Below are positions 25,934-34,191 of a stretch of 64,000 nucleotides of DNA, one piece after another. This stretch comes from Candidatus Thiodiazotropha sp. (ex Monitilora ramsayi) (GTDB lineage: Bacteria > Pseudomonadota > Gammaproteobacteria > Chromatiales > Chromatiaceae), in NCBI GenBank assembly GCA_025655575.1, contig JAHXIP010000006.1, forward strand, positions 1 through 64,000, in the 5' to 3' direction. A program made the translations under genes and the position numbers. The stretch's first letter is position 1. The number at the start of each line of letters is the position of its first letter. The notes beneath the pieces were generated by a model. That model was not told where the DNA came from, did not search any database, and worked only from the letters and a program-made list of their open reading frames with translations.

Positions 25934-26910
25934 GGGTTAGCGGCCTTATCTGTATCCTGTTTCCCTCGACCCCGACCCTTGCTTTGAGGTCGTTTGGACG
26001 TAGATGGGCGGTCACGTTCAGCCTGCTGCTGTTTTCCCCGTGAGGCATCAGCTCGTTTAGGTTTGCTGGTTTTGGCTTCGGATGAGGCCCGCTGTCTGGG
26101 GCTTCTCTCTTTCCTCTGGCCTGGTGCCTTGTCCCAACGCTTCTTTTTTTCAGCCTTCAGACCCAGCGTCTGTAACAGCTCATCAATCTCTTTATCAGAC
26201 AGGTAGCGCCAGCGCCCGACTTTCAGTGCCGATTCAAGCATCACACTGCCGTAACGCACCCGTTTGAGTCGGTTGACCTTGGCGCCGACCGCCTCCCACA
26301 TGCGCCGGACTTCCCGCTGACGACCCTCCATGATCACCACGTGGTACCAGCGATTGATGCCTTCACCACCGGACTCGACAATCTCTTCAAAGCGGGCCGG
26401 GCCATCTTCCAATTCGACGCCGTTGACCAGTTGTTCGAGTTGCTCCTCAGTCACCTGTCCCATGACACGGACGGCGTACTCCCGCTCCACCTGTTGGCTG
26501 GGATGCATCAGCTGATTGGCGAGTTCGCCATCGGTAGTCAATAACAACAGACCCGAAGAGTTGATATCGAGACGTCCCACCGGTATCCAGCGCCCATGCT
26601 TGAGTTTCGGCAGACGTTCAAACACGGTCCGGCGTCCCTCGGGGTCTTTTCGGGTAACCAGTTCGCCTTCGGGTTTGTTGTAGACCATCACTTCCCGCTC
26701 AGGCGGCTCGAGACGTCGAAAGGAGATCTTGCGGCCATCTACTTTGATATCGTCGTTGGGTAGCACCCGCAGGCCCAGCTGAGCAATATTGCCGTTCACC
26801 TCGACCCGACCGGCACTGATCCAGCCCTCGATCTCACGGCGAGAGCCCATACCGGCATTGGCCAGCACCTTCTGCAACCGCTCGCCTGCAGGGGGGCTAG
26901 TCTTGCTCAT
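25894..26910 (-). CDS. rluB: 23S rRNA pseudouridine(2605) synthase RluB
   Basis: 338 residues. An S4 RNA-binding domain (ERLQKVLANAGMGSRREIEGWI, about 10-70) precedes the catalytic domain with the GRLDINSSGLLLLTTDG motif, in which the Asp (about residue 119) is catalytic. RluB modifies U2605 of 23S rRNA. A ~90-residue C-terminal tail rich in Lys, Arg, Ser and Gln follows, a low-complexity RNA-binding extension typical of RluB. It overlaps the scpB end by 14 bp, the conserved gammaproteobacterial scpA-scpB-rluB arrangement. Confidence 0.92.
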   Translation of the reverse strand: MSKTSPPAGERLQKVLANAGMGSRREIEGWISAGRVEVNGNIAQLGLRVLPNDDIKVDGRKISFRRLEPPEREVMVYNKPEGELVTRKDPEGRRTVFERLPKLKHGRWIPVGRLDINSSGLLLLTTDGELANQLMHPSQQVEREYAVRVMGQVTEEQLEQLVNGVELEDGPARFEEIVESGGEGINRWYHVVIMEGRQREVRRMWEAVGAKVNRLKRVRYGSVMLESALKVGRWRYLSDKEIDELLQTLGLKAEKKKRWDKAPGQRKERSPRQRASSEAKTSKPKRADASRGKQQQAERDRPSTSKRPQSKGRGRGKQDTDKAANPWAKSRPGSKRRR

Positions 26911-27697
26911 TGGATTTCGGCTTCAATTCAGGTTCGAATTCGATGACATTGTCATTTGATGCCAGCTCAGCCGCTTCTTCTTTGGATGAGGGATTTGCAG
27001 TGATATCCATCGATGTATCATCTGAGGCATCTTCTGCCATCTCGGCCTCATCACTCAGTTGATCCGGTTTCTGTGCAACAGCTTGTTCGTCAGTCTCGGC
27101 ATCGCTTTCAGTATCCGGCTCATCTGATTTGTCAGGATTACTTAGCTCCAGCTCCCGATTGATCGATTCAAGATCACGAATCTCTGCAAGGGTCGGCAGC
27201 TCATTGAGACTCTTCAGATTGAAGTAATCGAGAAACTCCTTGGTGGTGGCATAGAGTGCGGGCTTGCCCGGCACGTCACGATGTCCGACCACCCGCACCC
27301 ACTCCCTCTCGGTGAGCGTCTTGATGATATTGGTGCTGACACTGACACCGCGAATATCTTCGATCTCGCCCCGGGTGATGGGCTGGCGATAGGCAATCAA
27401 GGCCAGTGTTTCCAATAAGGCACGGGAGTATTTTGGCGGCCGCTCGGCCCACAGGCGGGAGACCCAGGGGGAGAGACCGGCACTCACCTGGATACGGAAC
27501 CCACTGCCTACCTCGACTACCTCGATACCGCGACCCTGGTAATCTTCCATCAGGACGGCGAGCACTTCCCGCAACTGTTTCTTCTCCGGCTGTTCTTTTT
27601 CTTCGAACAGGGCCAGCAGTTGATCCAGGCTGAGTGGCCTGCCGGCCGCCAGCAGGGCGGCCTCCACAATCTGTTTCAATTTCTCTTCGGATGACAT
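26897..27697 (-). CDS. scpB: Segregation and condensation protein ScpB
   Basis: 266 residues. Two winged-helix domains (about 1-160) contain IVEAALLAAGRPLSLDQL, the ALLETLALIAYRQPITRGEIEDIRGV signature and GKPALYATTKEFLDYFNL. The C-terminal ~80 residues are acidic low-complexity sequence (many Asp, Glu, Ser), longer than in the core family. ScpB binds ScpA and Smc as the condensin-like complex that compacts chromosomes. Only one base separates it from the scpA stop. Confidence 0.93.
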   Translation of the reverse strand: MSSEEKLKQIVEAALLAAGRPLSLDQLLALFEEKEQPEKKQLREVLAVLMEDYQGRGIEVVEVGSGFRIQVSAGLSPWVSRLWAERPPKYSRALLETLALIAYRQPITRGEIEDIRGVSVSTNIIKTLTEREWVRVVGHRDVPGKPALYATTKEFLDYFNLKSLNELPTLAEIRDLESINRELELSNPDKSDEPDTESDAETDEQAVAQKPDQLSDEAEMAEDASDDTSMDITANPSSKEEAAELASNDNVIEFEPELKPKSNEQD

Positions 27698-27698
27698 A

Positions 27699-28517
27699 TC
27701 AGTCAGCTATCGCTTTTACATGAATGGGTGCGAAGGCATCTGCCTGCACCAGCTCCAACAGCGACCCCTTGAGCAGTTCCAGCACTGCCAAAAAGGTCAC
27801 CACCACACCCAGGCGGCCTTCGCCGATATCGAACAGGTCGGTAAAGCGGGTATAGTCTTCGCTATTGACCCGCTGCAGTACCAGCGACATCTTCTCGCGT
27901 ACCGAGAGCGCCTCTTTCTCCACCCGATGACTGGTGAACATATCTGCCCGGTGCATCACATCATTCAGGGCAAGCAGGATTTCACGCATATCCACATCGG
28001 GGTCACGCGCCTCGACATGACGCTCCACCAGTTCAGCATGACACTGGAAGTTGTCGCGGGTCATATGTTCCAGGCTATCCAGATCCTCTGCGGCCTGCTT
28101 GTAACGCTCGTACTCCTGCAGACGACGAATCAACTCAGCCCGGGGGTCATTACCCTCCTCATCTTCAGAAGGCGGCCTGGGCAGTAACATGCGGGATTTG
28201 ATCTCCGCCAGCATCGCTGCCATGACCAAATACTCCGCCGCCAACTCAAGACGCAGATCCTTCATCATCTCGATGTACTGGACATACTGATCGGTAATAT
28301 CCGCAATGGGGATATCGAGAATATCCAGATTCTGCCGCCGTATCAGATAGAGCAGCAGATCGAGCGGGCCCTCGAAGGCATCGAGAAACACCTCCAGGGC
28401 ATCCGGCGGAATATAGAGGTCCGTCGGCGGTGTCGCCAGCGGCTCACCCATCACGATCGCGAAGGGCATCTCCTCCTGTTCCGGATGGTGATGGGGATGT
28501 GTTTCCGTCTGTTCCAT
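27699..28517 (-). CDS. scpA: Segregation and condensation protein ScpA (kleisin)
   Basis: 272 residues. The kleisin entry FEGPLDLLLYLIRRQNLDILDIPIADIT (about 50-75) is textbook, followed by the EYLVMAAMLAEIKSRMLLP helix and the C-terminal winged helix with VVTFLAVLELLKGSLLEL. It bridges the Smc heads. It follows trpS by 9 bp and precedes scpB, while smc itself is encoded 10 kb away with zipA and ligA. Confidence 0.95.
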   Translation of the reverse strand: MEQTETHPHHHPEQEEMPFAIVMGEPLATPPTDLYIPPDALEVFLDAFEGPLDLLLYLIRRQNLDILDIPIADITDQYVQYIEMMKDLRLELAAEYLVMAAMLAEIKSRMLLPRPPSEDEEGNDPRAELIRRLQEYERYKQAAEDLDSLEHMTRDNFQCHAELVERHVEARDPDVDMREILLALNDVMHRADMFTSHRVEKEALSVREKMSLVLQRVNSEDYTRFTDLFDIGEGRLGVVVTFLAVLELLKGSLLELVQADAFAPIHVKAIAD

Positions 28518-28526
28518 AGTAAGACC

Positions 28527-29741
28527 TTAGGAGAGATCGAGAGACATGGACTGACGAACTTCCTGCATCGTCTCCCGGGCGACGATTCTGGCCTTTTCGG
28601 AACCCTCACGGATAATCCTTTGCACCAGCTCCGGCTGGGCTTCGAATTCAGCCGCACGCGCCTGTATGGGTTTCAATTCCGCGACCACCGCCTCGACTAC
28701 CGGTGCTTTACAATCCAGGCATCCGATACCCGCGGAACGGCACCCTTCCTGCACCCATTGCTTGGTGGCGTCGTCGGAGTAGACCAGATGGAACTGCCAG
28801 ACCGGACATTTCTCCGGGTCACCCGGATCGTTCCGCCGTACCCGGTTGGTGTCGGTAGGCATACGTTTGATCATCGTCTCCACATCGCTTAGATCTTCCC
28901 TGAGTGAGAGGGTGTTACCGTAGGACTTGGACATCTTCTGACCATCCAGTCCTGGCATCTTGGAAGCCTTGGTCAACAGGGGCTGAGGTTCTGTCAGAAT
29001 CTGCCGGCCGCTGCCTTCCAGGTAGCCCAGCAGTCGCTCCCGCTCATCGACACTGATGTTCTGTTGCTTCTCCAGCAGTTCGTGCCCGGTCACCAGAGCC
29101 TCGTCATCACCCTGCTCCTGATAGGCACGGCGCAATTGATCGAACTGCTTTGCAGCCTTCTTACCCATCTTCTTGCGGGCGGTCTCTGCCTTCTCTTCGA
29201 AACCGGGCTCCCGGCCATAAATATGGTTAAAGCGGCGGGCGATCTCGCGGGTCAGCTCTACATGGGCAACCTGGTCCTCACCCACCGGCACATGGGCGGC
29301 GCGATAGATGAGGATATCAGCCGACTGTAATAACGGATAACCAAGAAATCCATAAGTGGCCAGATCCTTCTCTTTGAGTTTCTCCTGCTGATCCTTGTAG
29401 CTCGGTACCCGCTCCAGCCAACCCAGCGGTGTAATCATGGAGAGCAGCAGATGGAGTTCGGCGTGTTCAGGCACCAGAGACTGCACGAAAAGGGTAGATG
29501 ATTCGTGATCGACACCGGCTGCCAGCCAGTCGATGACCATGTCCCAAATACTGGAGGGAATCGCACTGGGATCGTCATAATGGGTAGTCAACGCATGCCA
29601 ATCGGCAACGAAGAAAAAGCATTCATGCTGATGCTGCAGGTCGACCCAGTTTTTCAGGACACCATGGTAGTGACCGAGATGTAACCGGCCGGTGGGACGC
29701 ATGCCGGACAGCACACGGGATGTCTGAGAAGACTGATCCAA
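28527..29741 (-). CDS. trpS: Tryptophanyl-tRNA synthetase
   Basis: 404 residues, about 70 more than the common bacterial TrpS. Class I motifs are HLGH (about residue 21) and KMSKS (about 267). The extra length sits between about residues 180 and 250, a charged helical insertion (from GFEEKAETARKK to LGYLEGSGRQ) between the two halves of the catalytic core. Insertions of this kind occur in some proteobacterial TrpS enzymes. It charges tRNA-Trp. It lies between the M50 protease gene and scpA, all minus strand. Confidence 0.95.
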   Translation of the reverse strand: MDQSSQTSRVLSGMRPTGRLHLGHYHGVLKNWVDLQHQHECFFFVADWHALTTHYDDPSAIPSSIWDMVIDWLAAGVDHESSTLFVQSLVPEHAELHLLLSMITPLGWLERVPSYKDQQEKLKEKDLATYGFLGYPLLQSADILIYRAAHVPVGEDQVAHVELTREIARRFNHIYGREPGFEEKAETARKKMGKKAAKQFDQLRRAYQEQGDDEALVTGHELLEKQQNISVDERERLLGYLEGSGRQILTEPQPLLTKASKMPGLDGQKMSKSYGNTLSLREDLSDVETMIKRMPTDTNRVRRNDPGDPEKCPVWQFHLVYSDDATKQWVQEGCRSAGIGCLDCKAPVVEAVVAELKPIQARAAEFEAQPELVQRIIREGSEKARIVARETMQEVRQSMSLDLS

Positions 29742-29763
29742 AATTAACTCCTTGAGGAAAAAA

Positions 29764-30435
29764 TCACTGGTAAACTATCTGTGTGACAATATCACTGGCG
29801 GGCAATACCGCAATGATAAAATCTACCACAGGCCAGAGGAGATTATTCAGGAGGCCTGTCACCAGCAGACCTACGACGATAATGAGACCAAAGGCTTCTG
29901 AACGAGAGTAGATCTGCGCCTGCTTCTGTGGCAACACAGAATAAAGCACTCTGCCCCCATCGAGAGGCAGGATAGGCAGCAGATTGAGCGCCATCAGCAC
30001 TGAATTGATCAAAACCCCGACAACACCCATCAACAGCAGCGGCAAGGCAACCCAAGCGTAACTTTCCATCATCATGGCCCCGATATAGACCGTAATCGCC
30101 CAGATCAGAGCCATCATAAGATTGGCACCCGGCCCCGCCAGGGCTACCAAGCCCATGTCCCGCTTGGGATGATTGAGGTTCTGCCAATTGACCGGCACCG
30201 GCTTGGCCCAACCAAACACAAAACCTGTCATCAGATAGAGCCCCAGGGGCACCAGAATCGTACCCACCGGGTCGATATGTTTAAGCGGATTGAGGGTGAT
30301 ACGACCCAGCATCTCGGCCGTCTTGTCACCAAGACGCTTGGCCATCCAGCCATGTGCAGCTTCGTGAACAGTGATGGCGAAAACCAGCGGAAGAATGAAG
30401 ATCGCCAGTTTTTGAATCAGACTAAGGCCTTCCAT
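29764..30435 (-). CDS. M50-type site-2 protease family membrane protein
   Basis: 223 residues. The zinc motif HEAAH (about residue 22) and the distal NLLPILPLDGGRVLYSVLP segment give the metal ligands, and about six hydrophobic helices carry them. This is the FwdE-neighbour type of small S2P protease conserved upstream of trpS. The start is the ATG that gives MEGLSLIQKL; a longer frame extends 30 codons upstream into the inverted-repeat element, which explains the nonsense-like MTIPRRRALP extension and argues for the shorter protein. Substrate unknown. Confidence 0.88.
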   Translation of the reverse strand: MEGLSLIQKLAIFILPLVFAITVHEAAHGWMAKRLGDKTAEMLGRITLNPLKHIDPVGTILVPLGLYLMTGFVFGWAKPVPVNWQNLNHPKRDMGLVALAGPGANLMMALIWAITVYIGAMMMESYAWVALPLLLMGVVGVLINSVLMALNLLPILPLDGGRVLYSVLPQKQAQIYSRSEAFGLIIVVGLLVTGLLNNLLWPVVDFIIAVLPASDIVTQIVYQ

Positions 30436-30440
30436 CGCGG

Positions 30441-30687
30441 GATTATCCTGGAAACGGCAGTTGGACGCAGCTGAGTGTGTATCTGGCGAGCCGATTGGCA
30501 AGGCACGACGACGCGGAATGGTCATTCCATTCCAAGGAGTCGTAACGCAACCAAGCGGCTTGCCAGGTGTGCAATCGGGTGCGTAGCGGCTGCTTCAATG
30601 AGCATGAGTGGATGCCGCGGAAAAACTGGTTAGTCATCTGGTATCTCATGATAGAGGAAGCGGTCAACTGCCGCTTCCAGGATTATA
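30441..30687. repeat. Inverted-repeat-bounded dispersed element (MITE-like)
   Basis: The region between the yciO stop and the M50 start is bounded by inverted copies of ATCCTGGAARCGGCAGTTG: 30445-30463 and, reversed, 30665-30683 (18 of 19 matching), with partial matching beyond. Inside lies a second inverted arrangement around GGAATGGTCATTCC. A short frame in it reads ..RYDSLEWNDHSA.., a string I recall in many small hypothetical proteins. It carries no transposase and looks like a non-autonomous dispersed repeat inserted in an otherwise tight operon. The right arm supplies the last codon and stop of yciO. Confidence 0.6.
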
Positions 30688-31306
30688 CCTCGAAGAGCGA
30701 GGCATCGCCCTTGCCGGTTCTCACAACCTGCGGCACATCCTCGGTCATCACCACCACAGTGGTCGGCTCAAACCCGCAATAGCCGCCATCGATGATCAGA
30801 TCCACATGATGATCCAGCAAATCCCGTATCTCATAGGGGTCGGTCAGCGGCATATCGTCACCCGGCATGATCATGGTTGTGCTCATGATCGGCTCGGCCA
30901 GCTCCTCCAGCAAGGAGCTGACAATGGCATTATCTGGTACACGAATGCCTATAGTCCTACGTTTGGGATGCATCAAGCGCCGGGGTACCAGCTTGGTGGC
31001 CTTGTGAATGAAGGTATAGGGTCCAGGAGTCAGATTCTTCAATAAGCGGTAGTCCCGATTATCGATCTTGGCATATTGGGAGATCTCCGTGAGATCCCGG
31101 CAGACCAGGGTGAAATTGTGATCATCACCCACCTTACGGATACGCCGGATACGTTCCATCGCCCCTTTATCTCCAATGTGGCAGCCAAGGGCATAGCTGG
31201 AGTCGGTGGGATAGACCACCAGGCCACCTTCACGGATGATACTCACTGCCTGTTTGATCAGACGGGGCTGTGGATTGTCGGGGTGGATTTGAAAAAACTG
31301 CGCCAT
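30683..31306 (-). CDS. yciO: YciO/TsaC-family threonylcarbamoyl-AMP synthase-like protein
   Basis: 207 residues of the Sua5/YciO/YrdC fold: GGLVVYPTDSSYALGCHIGDKGAMERI, then KRRTIGIRVPDN and STTMIMPGDDMPLTDPYEI. The pattern is the YciO branch rather than canonical TsaC. These enzymes form threonylcarbamoyl-adenylate for tRNA t6A, and YciO's cellular role is less certain. The C-terminal stop lies inside the neighbouring inverted-repeat element, so the last residues may differ from relatives. Confidence 0.9.
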   Translation of the reverse strand: MAQFFQIHPDNPQPRLIKQAVSIIREGGLVVYPTDSSYALGCHIGDKGAMERIRRIRKVGDDHNFTLVCRDLTEISQYAKIDNRDYRLLKNLTPGPYTFIHKATKLVPRRLMHPKRRTIGIRVPDNAIVSSLLEELAEPIMSTTMIMPGDDMPLTDPYEIRDLLDHHVDLIIDGGYCGFEPTTVVVMTEDVPQVVRTGKGDASLFEV

Positions 31307-31318
31307 GGGAAACTCTGA

Positions 31319-32188
31319 TTAACCCGCCATACGGCTGGTACGCTCCTCTCTCGATTCACTCCAGTCAGCCCATATCGGACGGCAGTCGCCCGGCAGCTGA
31401 GCCAGTCGCCCCAGTGCGACCCAGGGATTCTCCGGAGAGTGGAAATCAGAACCGGCCGAAGCCAGCAGGCCGAAATCATTAGTGTGTTTGGCCATTGAGA
31501 TACACTCATCCCTGCCATGACTGCCGGAAACCACTTCGATGGCCTCACCGCCAAGCTCACGAAACTCACCGAATAGGGTACGCAGTTTTGTGCGGGTCAT
31601 CTTATAGCGGGCCGGGTGCGCGATCACTGCCTGACCGCCTGCACCGTGAATCCAACCCAGAGCGCTTTCCAATGTTGCCCAATCACCGGGAACATAGCCG
31701 GGTTTGCCCTGCACAAGATAGTGTTTGAAGACCTTGCGCTCATCCTCCACTACGCCCCGCTCCACCAGCAGACGGGCAAAGTGAGTACGGCTCACCAGAA
31801 TGCCATTGGAGTGTGCCAAAGCCCCTGAGTAAGCATCTGGTATACCGGCTTTTTCCAGGCGGTGACCGATCTCCTGGGCTCGCCAGTCACGAAAATCCCG
31901 CAGTGCCTGCAGCCCGTTTTTAAGGGTTTGGTTTTCCGGATCCACCTTCAGACCGACAATGTGAACAGTCTGCTTGCCCCAGCTGACCGAGACTTCAACA
32001 CCTGAGACCAACTCCAAACCACATGCCTCTGCCGCCTGCCTGGCCTCGGCGATACCTGCCGTGGTGTCGTGATCGGTAAGCGCCAGTACCCGAACACCTG
32101 CCTCGGCGGCAAGGCGCACCAGCGCCGATGGCGAGAGTGTGCCATCAGATGCAGTGGAGTGACTATGCAGGTCGTAGTGGTTCAACAT
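31319..32188 (-). CDS. PHP-domain 3',5'-nucleoside bisphosphate phosphatase (RNase AM, YciV-like)
   Basis: 289 residues from the ATG of MLNHYDLHSHSTASDG; a frame extends 55 codons upstream but only with non-homologous sequence and the divergent promoter. The PHP metal motifs are DLHSHSTASDGTLSP, ALTDHDTT, the QAVIAHPARY segment and GSDFHSP. The family hydrolyses pAp and trims 5' ends of RNA (E. coli YciV/TrpH, RNase AM). It heads the yciO-M50-trpS-scpAB-rluB minus-strand run. Confidence 0.9.
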   Translation of the reverse strand: MLNHYDLHSHSTASDGTLSPSALVRLAAEAGVRVLALTDHDTTAGIAEARQAAEACGLELVSGVEVSVSWGKQTVHIVGLKVDPENQTLKNGLQALRDFRDWRAQEIGHRLEKAGIPDAYSGALAHSNGILVSRTHFARLLVERGVVEDERKVFKHYLVQGKPGYVPGDWATLESALGWIHGAGGQAVIAHPARYKMTRTKLRTLFGEFRELGGEAIEVVSGSHGRDECISMAKHTNDFGLLASAGSDFHSPENPWVALGRLAQLPGDCRPIWADWSESREERTSRMAG

Positions 32189-32391
32189 GGGGGCGGATTG
32201 TACCCATAGCGGCCGCAGACTGACAGGTGCAATCACACGATTTGGTAGCAGGCCATACATTAACTGCCCAAGCAGCCACGGGAGAATATCGAAAGGCAAC
32301 AAGATAAACGCCGGATCACGACAAATCCGAATTGAAACTACTTGCAGTTTCAAGTGGTTACAGTAAAGAAGACGCTCTGAAGAGTGCCTGC

Positions 32392-32397
32392 TACAAT
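32392..32397 (+). promoter_or_regulatory. Candidate -10 hexamer of a leaderless transcript
   Basis: TACAAT matches the -10 consensus at 5 of 6 positions and would start transcription at or just before the downstream ATG. The -35 region 17 nt upstream is poor (AAGACG). Confidence 0.3.
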
Positions 32398-32403
32398 CGC
32401 CCC

Positions 32404-33153
32404 ATGTTATTTCCCGGTCTCGATCTCAACTATATCGGTCAACAGTTCGAATCCGCCGCACCTGCGGTCGTCGAGGCGAGCCGTGCCTCGGGCAGTGGAG
32501 CAGACAACGCCGATCATTCACCTGCCATGCTGGAGCAGGCGATGCTGCGTCTATTGGAACTACTCACTATCGTTGAATCCCGCGGCGACATGAGCGCAGA
32601 TTTCTCCCAGCACGACATAGACCTGAATGAGCTGGGCGACTACGCCATCCAATTGTTATCCGACCTCTCCTCAGTGGCTGGCAGCCTGAACATGGCGCCA
32701 CAGAGTCAATCACTTGAAGACCTGACGTTGCCGATGGCATTGTGGATCGCCCGCCATGAAGGTGAGTTACGTACCCTGGAACCCATCGTCAATGCCCTCT
32801 CACGTATGGCCAATACCCTGAGGGAACCTTCTGCGCTGGCGCAACTCTATGAGGTGACTTCAGAAGTACATAGGGCGACCGGTTCTCTGCTACGACAGGA
32901 CCTGGAGAAACAAAACCCCGGTAGACCCTGGCGTTTGTTACTGATGAACCAAGCCATTATTGCCACGCGTAGCCATCAGACAGCGCTGATCGACGAAGCC
33001 TATCAGGTGCTGGTTGAGGCCCTGCCTGAAGAGGCCTTACGGTTCTTCGAAGAGGGAATGCAGCAGATGGAGGCGCTCAACTATCCTGAGGTTGTCCGGC
33101 AGGTAGTGGAAAAATATTACAATCTTTGGAACATCCCGAAAACGCTGCACTAA
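32404..33153 (+). CDS. Conserved hypothetical helical protein upstream of yciB
   Basis: 249 residues. It is mostly alpha-helical with no signal peptide, membrane segment or recognised motif; it begins MLFPGLDLNYIGQQF and contains an HEGELRTLEPIVNALSRMAN region. I picked the ATG over an upstream TTG (32332). There is no ribosome binding site before it, but TACAAT lies 6-7 nt upstream of the ATG, so it may be transcribed as a leaderless mRNA. It is divergent from the PHP gene and followed within 25 bp by yciB, suggesting an operon. Function unknown. Confidence 0.7.
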   Translation: MLFPGLDLNYIGQQFESAAPAVVEASRASGSGADNADHSPAMLEQAMLRLLELLTIVESRGDMSADFSQHDIDLNELGDYAIQLLSDLSSVAGSLNMAPQSQSLEDLTLPMALWIARHEGELRTLEPIVNALSRMANTLREPSALAQLYEVTSEVHRATGSLLRQDLEKQNPGRPWRLLLMNQAIIATRSHQTALIDEAYQVLVEALPEEALRFFEEGMQQMEALNYPEVVRQVVEKYYNLWNIPKTLH

Positions 33154-33178
33154 TTGAGACGATACAAAACCAAATCAC

Positions 33179-33844
33179 ATGAAGTTTCTCACCGACTTTT
33201 TCCCTGTCATTCTTTTTTTTCTGGCCTATCAATTCTTTGGTATTTATACGGCCACTGCAGTCGCCATCACCGCCTCTGTCCTGCAGGTGGGTTACAATTG
33301 GCTGCGAAACGGCAGCGTTGAGAAGATCCACTGGATCACCCTGGCGATTCTGGTCGTCTTTGGCGGGTTGACCCTGTTGCTGCAGGATCGCACCTTCATC
33401 ATGTGGAAACCGACGGTGATCAACTGGTTATTCGGACTGGTGCTGCTGGGCAGCCAGTTCATTGGCCAAAAAACTCTGATTCAGCGCATGATGGAAGGAA
33501 ACATCGAGCTGCCCGACAATATCTGGCCACGGCTCAATCTTGCCTGGTCACTTTTTTTCATCATGCTGGGCTTTCTCAATCTTTATGTCGCCAATGACTT
33601 CTTCGTTGCCGAGGCCCAACTCATTGCACTCACCGGTCTCCAGCAGATCGATTTCGATCAATGTACAGCGCTGTTTCAAGGCGGCAACCTGGAGATGTGC
33701 AATACTGCACACTCTCTCGAACAGGGCTGGGTCAATTTCAAGCTGTTTGGCATGATGGGACTGACGCTTGCCTTCGCTATCCTGCAGGCTTTCTATCTCG
33801 CACGCTATATGCCGGACAATACCATCGAACAAGAGGAAAACTAA
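33179..33844 (+). CDS. yciB: Inner membrane septation protein YciB with extra loop
   Basis: 221 residues. The core matches YciB/Isp[68 protein letters not shown] and [16 protein letters not shown]. Five hydrophobic segments are visible. The E. coli protein has about 179 residues; here some 38 extra residues (about 136-178, including two Cys in [16 protein letters not shown]) sit between the LYVA helix and WVNFK. YciB affects cell-envelope synthesis at division. It is followed by yciI after 1 bp. Confidence 0.9.
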   Translation: MKFLTDFFPVILFFLAYQFFGIYTATAVAITASVLQVGYNWLRNGSVEKIHWITLAILVVFGGLTLLLQDRTFIMWKPTVINWLFGLVLLGSQFIGQKTLIQRMMEGNIELPDNIWPRLNLAWSLFFIMLGFLNLYVANDFFVAEAQLIALTGLQQIDFDQCTALFQGGNLEMCNTAHSLEQGWVNFKLFGMMGLTLAFAILQAFYLARYMPDNTIEQEEN

Positions 33845-33845
33845 C

Positions 33846-34148
33846 GTGTTTTACGCCATCCTTGCCGAGGACCGTGAAGACAGCCTTGAACAACGACTCA
33901 AGGTACGTCCCAAACATGTCGAGCGACTGAAACAGTTACAACACGAGGGGCGCCTGCTGCTGGCCGGGCCGCATCCCGCCATCGATGCGGAAGATCCGGG
34001 CCCGGCGGGCTTTTCGGGTAGCCTCATCGTGGCCGAATTTGATGATCTCACGAGCGCCAAAGCCTGGGCCGACGAGGATCCCTATATCAAAGCCGGGGTC
34101 TATGCCCGTGTCACCGTCAAACCCTTTAACAAAGCACTTCCTGCCTGA
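33846..34148 (+). CDS. yciI: YciI family protein
   Basis: 100 residues from a GTG with AGAGGAAAA upstream, starting [18 protein letters not shown]. The YciI ferredoxin-like fold shows [11 protein letters not shown], the [10 protein letters not shown] motif and [18 protein letters not shown], with a conserved His-Asp pair near the middle. YciI proteins are small dimeric enzymes or sensors of unsettled activity. The yciB-yciI pairing is conserved in gammaproteobacteria. Confidence 0.9.
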   Translation: MFYAILAEDREDSLEQRLKVRPKHVERLKQLQHEGRLLLAGPHPAIDAEDPGPAGFSGSLIVAEFDDLTSAKAWADEDPYIKAGVYARVTVKPFNKALPA

Positions 34149-34191
34149 CAACAGGAAACAGAAAAACCTCAATCATAAATTTAAGGTAGAT

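Noticed and set aside
30436..30525. N-terminal extension of the M50 protease (MTIPRRRALP...)
   Set aside because: It is encoded by the inverted-repeat element and does not fit the family start MEGLS; treated as an artefact of the insertion.
32189..32353. 55-codon extension of the PHP phosphatase
   Set aside because: Family starts at the DLHSHS motif; the extension would overlap the divergent promoter region.
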